From Linderina pennispora (lineage: Eukaryota > Kickxellomycota > Kickxellomycetes > Kickxellales > Kickxellaceae), in the NCBI RefSeq assembly GCF_002104995.1, contig NW_024468254.1, forward strand, positions 682,001-746,000: a DNA stretch of 64,000 bases, given 5' to 3'. The notes under the pieces were generated by a model. The model saw nothing but the letters and a program-made list of their open reading frames with translations, did not search any database and was not told the origin of the DNA. The number at the start of each line of letters is the position of its first letter. The first letter of the stretch is position 1. The position numbers were made by a program, and so were the translations under genes. Below, in pieces: positions 61,429-64,000 of this stretch.

Positions 61429-61755
61429 ACTCAGCATATCATTGAATATAATAAATAACATCAGTTCAGCCATATATTGGGGTACTAGGCTTACATATAC
61501 TTGTTGTATTTCTGAGAAACGGCACAGAAAAATAGCCATATCAGCCTTTTTGGATTGCAACTGCGCGGTGTTCTCAATACGCCCCATTCGATAGGTAGTC
61601 TGCCATGCAGCAGGCTAGAATTCCAGCCAGCAGCCGCATACTTTGCACAGGCATTATTTTGTATAAACGATCTCAAGGGACAACATTTATTGAGGCAGTA
61701 TGGAAGTGCAGAGTGTCTGCCAAACAGCATGTGGTAAAAAGCTAGTACCCACATC
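61429..61755. other. Intergenic region between OYE and the secreted orphan
   Basis: 327 bp, with the 3' flanks of two convergent genes. No further gene is supported. Confidence 0.4.
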
Positions 61756-62337
61756 CTACATCTGTGGCTGGTCCGCAAAGGTGTACGCACTAGCACCAGG
61801 CTGACCACCCAGAATCACAGGCAGCAGTCTCGGAACGCGTGCAAGTAGCCTGAGTACCATGCGCATGGCCCTGAGCATCACGCTGGCCGCATTGCGCGGC
61901 ACCGGCATCAGCTGGATGCCGTATTGGCAGCTATCGCTGGCCGGAATAGCCGACGACCCAGCCTGCACAATCGAGTCGACGCTGCACACCGGCACATAGT
62001 ACGCGTTGCCGTTCTGCACCACATTGTACGACAGGTGGGTGAACCTGCCCGTAGCCGGATCAAACACATGGGTGACAACCGTCGGCGTGTCAGTGTTCTC
62101 GCCCGAAATGTGCGAAAAGTCAAAGAACGAAGCCAGGCGGGCCACAGCAGACTGCATGGGCTCAGTTGCCTCGACGTTGGGAACCGGAATGTTGGGCTGG
62201 ATGCCTGGCATTTCGAACTGCGGGGCAATGTTGGCGGCAGGCGGGGTTGGCAGGACATCCTGCATGCGCTGCACGGGACCCTGCTGCTGCTGGGCAAGAG
62301 CGGCCGAGGCAAGGAAGGCAATGGCAGCGAGTTTCAT
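61756..62337 (-). CDS. Secreted protein of unknown function
   Basis: 193 residues with a short signal peptide (MKLAAIAFLASAALA, cleavage at Ala-Gln about residue 15) and then QQQQGPVQ. The next part is Pro-rich with repeated short PNIPVPN-type sequence. A central block (about 70-130; VTHVFDPATGRFTHLSYNVV, AYYVPVCSVDSIV, SCQYGIQLMPVPRN) has two Cys that could form a disulphide. A basic hydrophobic stretch (AMRMVLRLLARVPRLLPVILGG) closes it and could be amphipathic. No family recognised. A TATA box (GTATAAAAGG on the minus strand, 62443-62452) lies about 110 bp upstream, inside the 186-bp gap to ORC1. Confidence 0.65.
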   Translation of the reverse strand: MKLAAIAFLASAALAQQQQGPVQRMQDVLPTPPAANIAPQFEMPGIQPNIPVPNVEATEPMQSAVARLASFFDFSHISGENTDTPTVVTHVFDPATGRFTHLSYNVVQNGNAYYVPVCSVDSIVQAGSSAIPASDSCQYGIQLMPVPRNAASVMLRAMRMVLRLLARVPRLLPVILGGQPGASAYTFADQPQM

Positions 62338-62523
62338 GATGCAGATGAGAATTGACAGAGTAGCAGAGAGAAGTGTATTGAGAGAAAGGCAGGACTAGTG
62401 CTTGCTGATGCTGAAGCTCTCCATGGCTGTCTGGATTGCACTCCTTTTATACTCTATTCAATATCCAGTCCGCCCCGCCCAGCGACAGAGTCCTCACCCA
62501 GATCGTACAGATCCATCAGCAGG

Positions 62524-64000
62524 TCAGGCACCAACAATCCTTTGGAACAAGGGGTCGGGACGCAGAGCCACAGTAATATCGTCTTCTGCCACACCCAAGC
62601 GCACCATCTGGTGCACATCAAGCATGCTGGACTCTGCCAGGATACATCTGGTGGCACCCAGCTGCGCACACACAGTCGCGACCTGGTCCACAGACAAAAT
62701 GGCCATGTTATGCAACTTGCACAGCTGGCGGTGCGTATAGGCAACATCGCCCAACGACACCTCGGGGACTCCGGCCTTGCGGATAGCAGCGCGCAACGCA
62801 ACCAAAAACATCTTCTGCTGAGTGGCAGCATTCTGGATAAAGGCGACATGACCGGACGCATACATCTCCTTGACCGCACGGTTGATGACCATCATGGTGA
62901 CAAGCTTCTCCGTGCCCCTTGATGTCCGCCACTCGGCCTCGACCATCTCCACGGCCCTCCGACAGACATCCAGCGCTCGCCTTGCATCACCCGACACGGC
63001 GCTAATCTTTCTAGCACACAGCTCCACAGCATCCGGATCGAACGCCTGGCACCCCTGAAGCCTCGACTCGACGATGGTAAACAGCTGGGTGTGCGAGTAC
63101 GGCTGGAAATTGATGCGCGTTAGCCCCAGGCGGCTCGACACCTTGTGGTGGAGCATGCGTTCCGGCAGATCCATGGTGTTGGCAATGGCGATGACGATCA
63201 GCTTGGCGTGGGCGCGGTGCGGCCAGTCGAAGAAATTGTACATGACCGACTGCGACTTTGTCACAAGCAGATCCAGCTCGTCCATCAGCACCACGTAGGC
63301 ATGGCGGCGCGGACTGGGCGTGCTGAAATGCGACTCGAGCAGCTGTGCAGCGTGCTTTGGCGTCACCTTGCTCCCCGTTATAGCCTGCCACAGCTGCGTG
63401 TATGCTTGCTGCGGCTCGGTCATCTTCATGCCATTCAGCTCGACGAACTGGAACTGCGGGAGATCGCCTTCCTCGGCACTCTCCTGCAGGGTGCGGATAG
63501 CCTCGCGCACCGTCGCAGTCTTGCCGGTGCCCGGCACTCCCGATATGTACATGCACATGCTGGTGCGCTCCTCGATCGCCGTATACAAGTGGCCGTAGAT
63601 TTCGGCAAACTCATCTTCGCGGCAAGGCAGGGTATCAGGCACAGCAGAGACATGCAGGCGCTGGCGAGCAATCTCGTACATGCTCGCGCCATCCCGGTCA
63701 GCTAGTCGGGTATGTGTTGGCCGTGCTGCGCGCTTGGCCAGGGTGGCAGCTACAGCACCTGTCGGCTGGATATCCTGCAGACGCAGCTTGCGCTTAGATG
63801 TCCTGGATGCTGCCGCAGGTGCTTGCGGCTTGTGCCTACGCCTCGTTGGTTTCGCAACCTCTTCCTCCTCTTCCTCCTCTTCTTCCTCATCGCTTGCTTC
63901 ATCAAATTCCTCATCCATATCGTCGTCACTCACATCATTGATCGAGGCAGCCCGTTTCCGCGTGGCCGGCTTCCGCGACTTAGTCTGGATATTTGATCTG
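62524..64000 (-). CDS. ORC1: Origin recognition complex subunit 1, partial (5' end outside the window)
   Basis: AAA+ ATPase subunit of ORC, which binds replication origins and loads MCM with Cdc6. About 490 C-terminal residues are present, and the frame is still open at position 64000, so the N-terminal BAH domain, if present, lies beyond the edge. Seen here: a basic region, an acidic run of ten Glu, RTSKRKL, then the AAA+ core with Walker A GVPGTGKTATV, Walker B VLMDELDLL, sensor-1 IAIANTMDLPERM, the arginine region SSRLGLTRINF and sensor-2 SGDARRALDVCRR. A winged-helix C-terminus completes the fold. Intronless in the visible part. The apparent GTG start at 63933 is only the first start-like codon in the window. 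Confidence 0.92.
   Translation of the reverse strand, partial: RSNIQTKSRKPATRKRAASINDVSDDDMDEEFDEASDEEEEEEEEEEVAKPTRRRHKPQAPAAASRTSKRKLRLQDIQPTGAVAATLAKRAARPTHTRLADRDGASMYEIARQRLHVSAVPDTLPCREDEFAEIYGHLYTAIEERTSMCMYISGVPGTGKTATVREAIRTLQESAEEGDLPQFQFVELNGMKMTEPQQAYTQLWQAITGSKVTPKHAAQLLESHFSTPSPRRHAYVVLMDELDLLVTKSQSVMYNFFDWPHRAHAKLIVIAIANTMDLPERMLHHKVSSRLGLTRINFQPYSHTQLFTIVESRLQGCQAFDPDAVELCARKISAVSGDARRALDVCRRAVEMVEAEWRTSRGTEKLVTMMVINRAVKEMYASGHVAFIQNAATQQKMFLVALRAAIRKAGVPEVSLGDVAYTHRQLCKLHNMAILSVDQVATVCAQLGATRCILAESSMLDVHQMVRLGVAEDDITVALRPDPLFQRIVGA

Noticed and set aside
1-64000. tRNA or rRNA genes
   Set aside because: No cloverleaf with a B-box of the GGTTCGAATCC type and no rRNA-like stretch was noticed by eye; a tRNAscan run would be decisive.

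Overview
The window is nuclear DNA of a fungus. MIM1 and TVP23 are typically fungal, genes are dense, introns are few and short (53-370 bp) with GTAAGT-type donors, and most housekeeping genes are GC-rich. A NELF-A homologue (absent from budding yeast), a Fanzor (eukaryotic TnpB) remnant and free-standing HMG-box proteins point away from Dikarya towards an early-diverging lineage. Kickxellomycotina (Zoopagomycota) is my best guess; this is inference, not proof.

Layout. 0.7-6 kb: small HMG-box protein, mitochondrial lysyl-tRNA synthetase, DDX41 helicase. 6.5-14.7 kb: glutamine-rich EAF1 (NuA4 scaffold) tail-to-tail with the spliceosomal SF3B1. 15.9-21.9 kb: a duplicated FIG4 promoter and 5' end, Notchless/RSA4, prefoldin 5, a four-exon 14-3-3 gene, a secreted 2H-phosphoesterase-like protein and SEM1/DSS1. 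22.3-23.7 kb: a decayed Fanzor. 24.4-34.7 kb: a 54-residue membrane microprotein, FIG4, mitoribosomal mL40, NELF-A, a four-exon FYRN/FYRC (TBRG1-like) gene, TVP23 and MIM1. 35.0-35.6 kb: a p24 cargo receptor. 35.9-43.9 kb: two ~1.79-kb near-identical inverted repeats, each carrying the same TFIIS-central-domain-like gene, around a 4.45-kb AT-richer core holding a peroxisomal FMN-dependent 2-hydroxyacid oxidase. 45.2-46.4 kb: a double HMG-box regulator, followed by 5.3 kb without a convincing gene. 51.8-58.3 kb: three-exon long-chain-base kinase, DCAF4-like WD40 protein and three-exon HEM25/SLC25A38 glycine carrier. 60.2-64 kb: Old Yellow Enzyme, a secreted orphan, and ORC1, which runs off the right edge.

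Most genes are unrelated housekeeping functions with no operon logic. Two patterns recur. Five convergent pairs end only 35-61 bp apart. Accessory or rearranged DNA sits in three places: the FIG4 duplication, the Fanzor remnant and the inverted-repeat cassette. The strongest leads for something unusual are the Fanzor remnant, which keeps its intron and N-terminal half but has lost the central RuvC region, and the inverted-repeat cassette.
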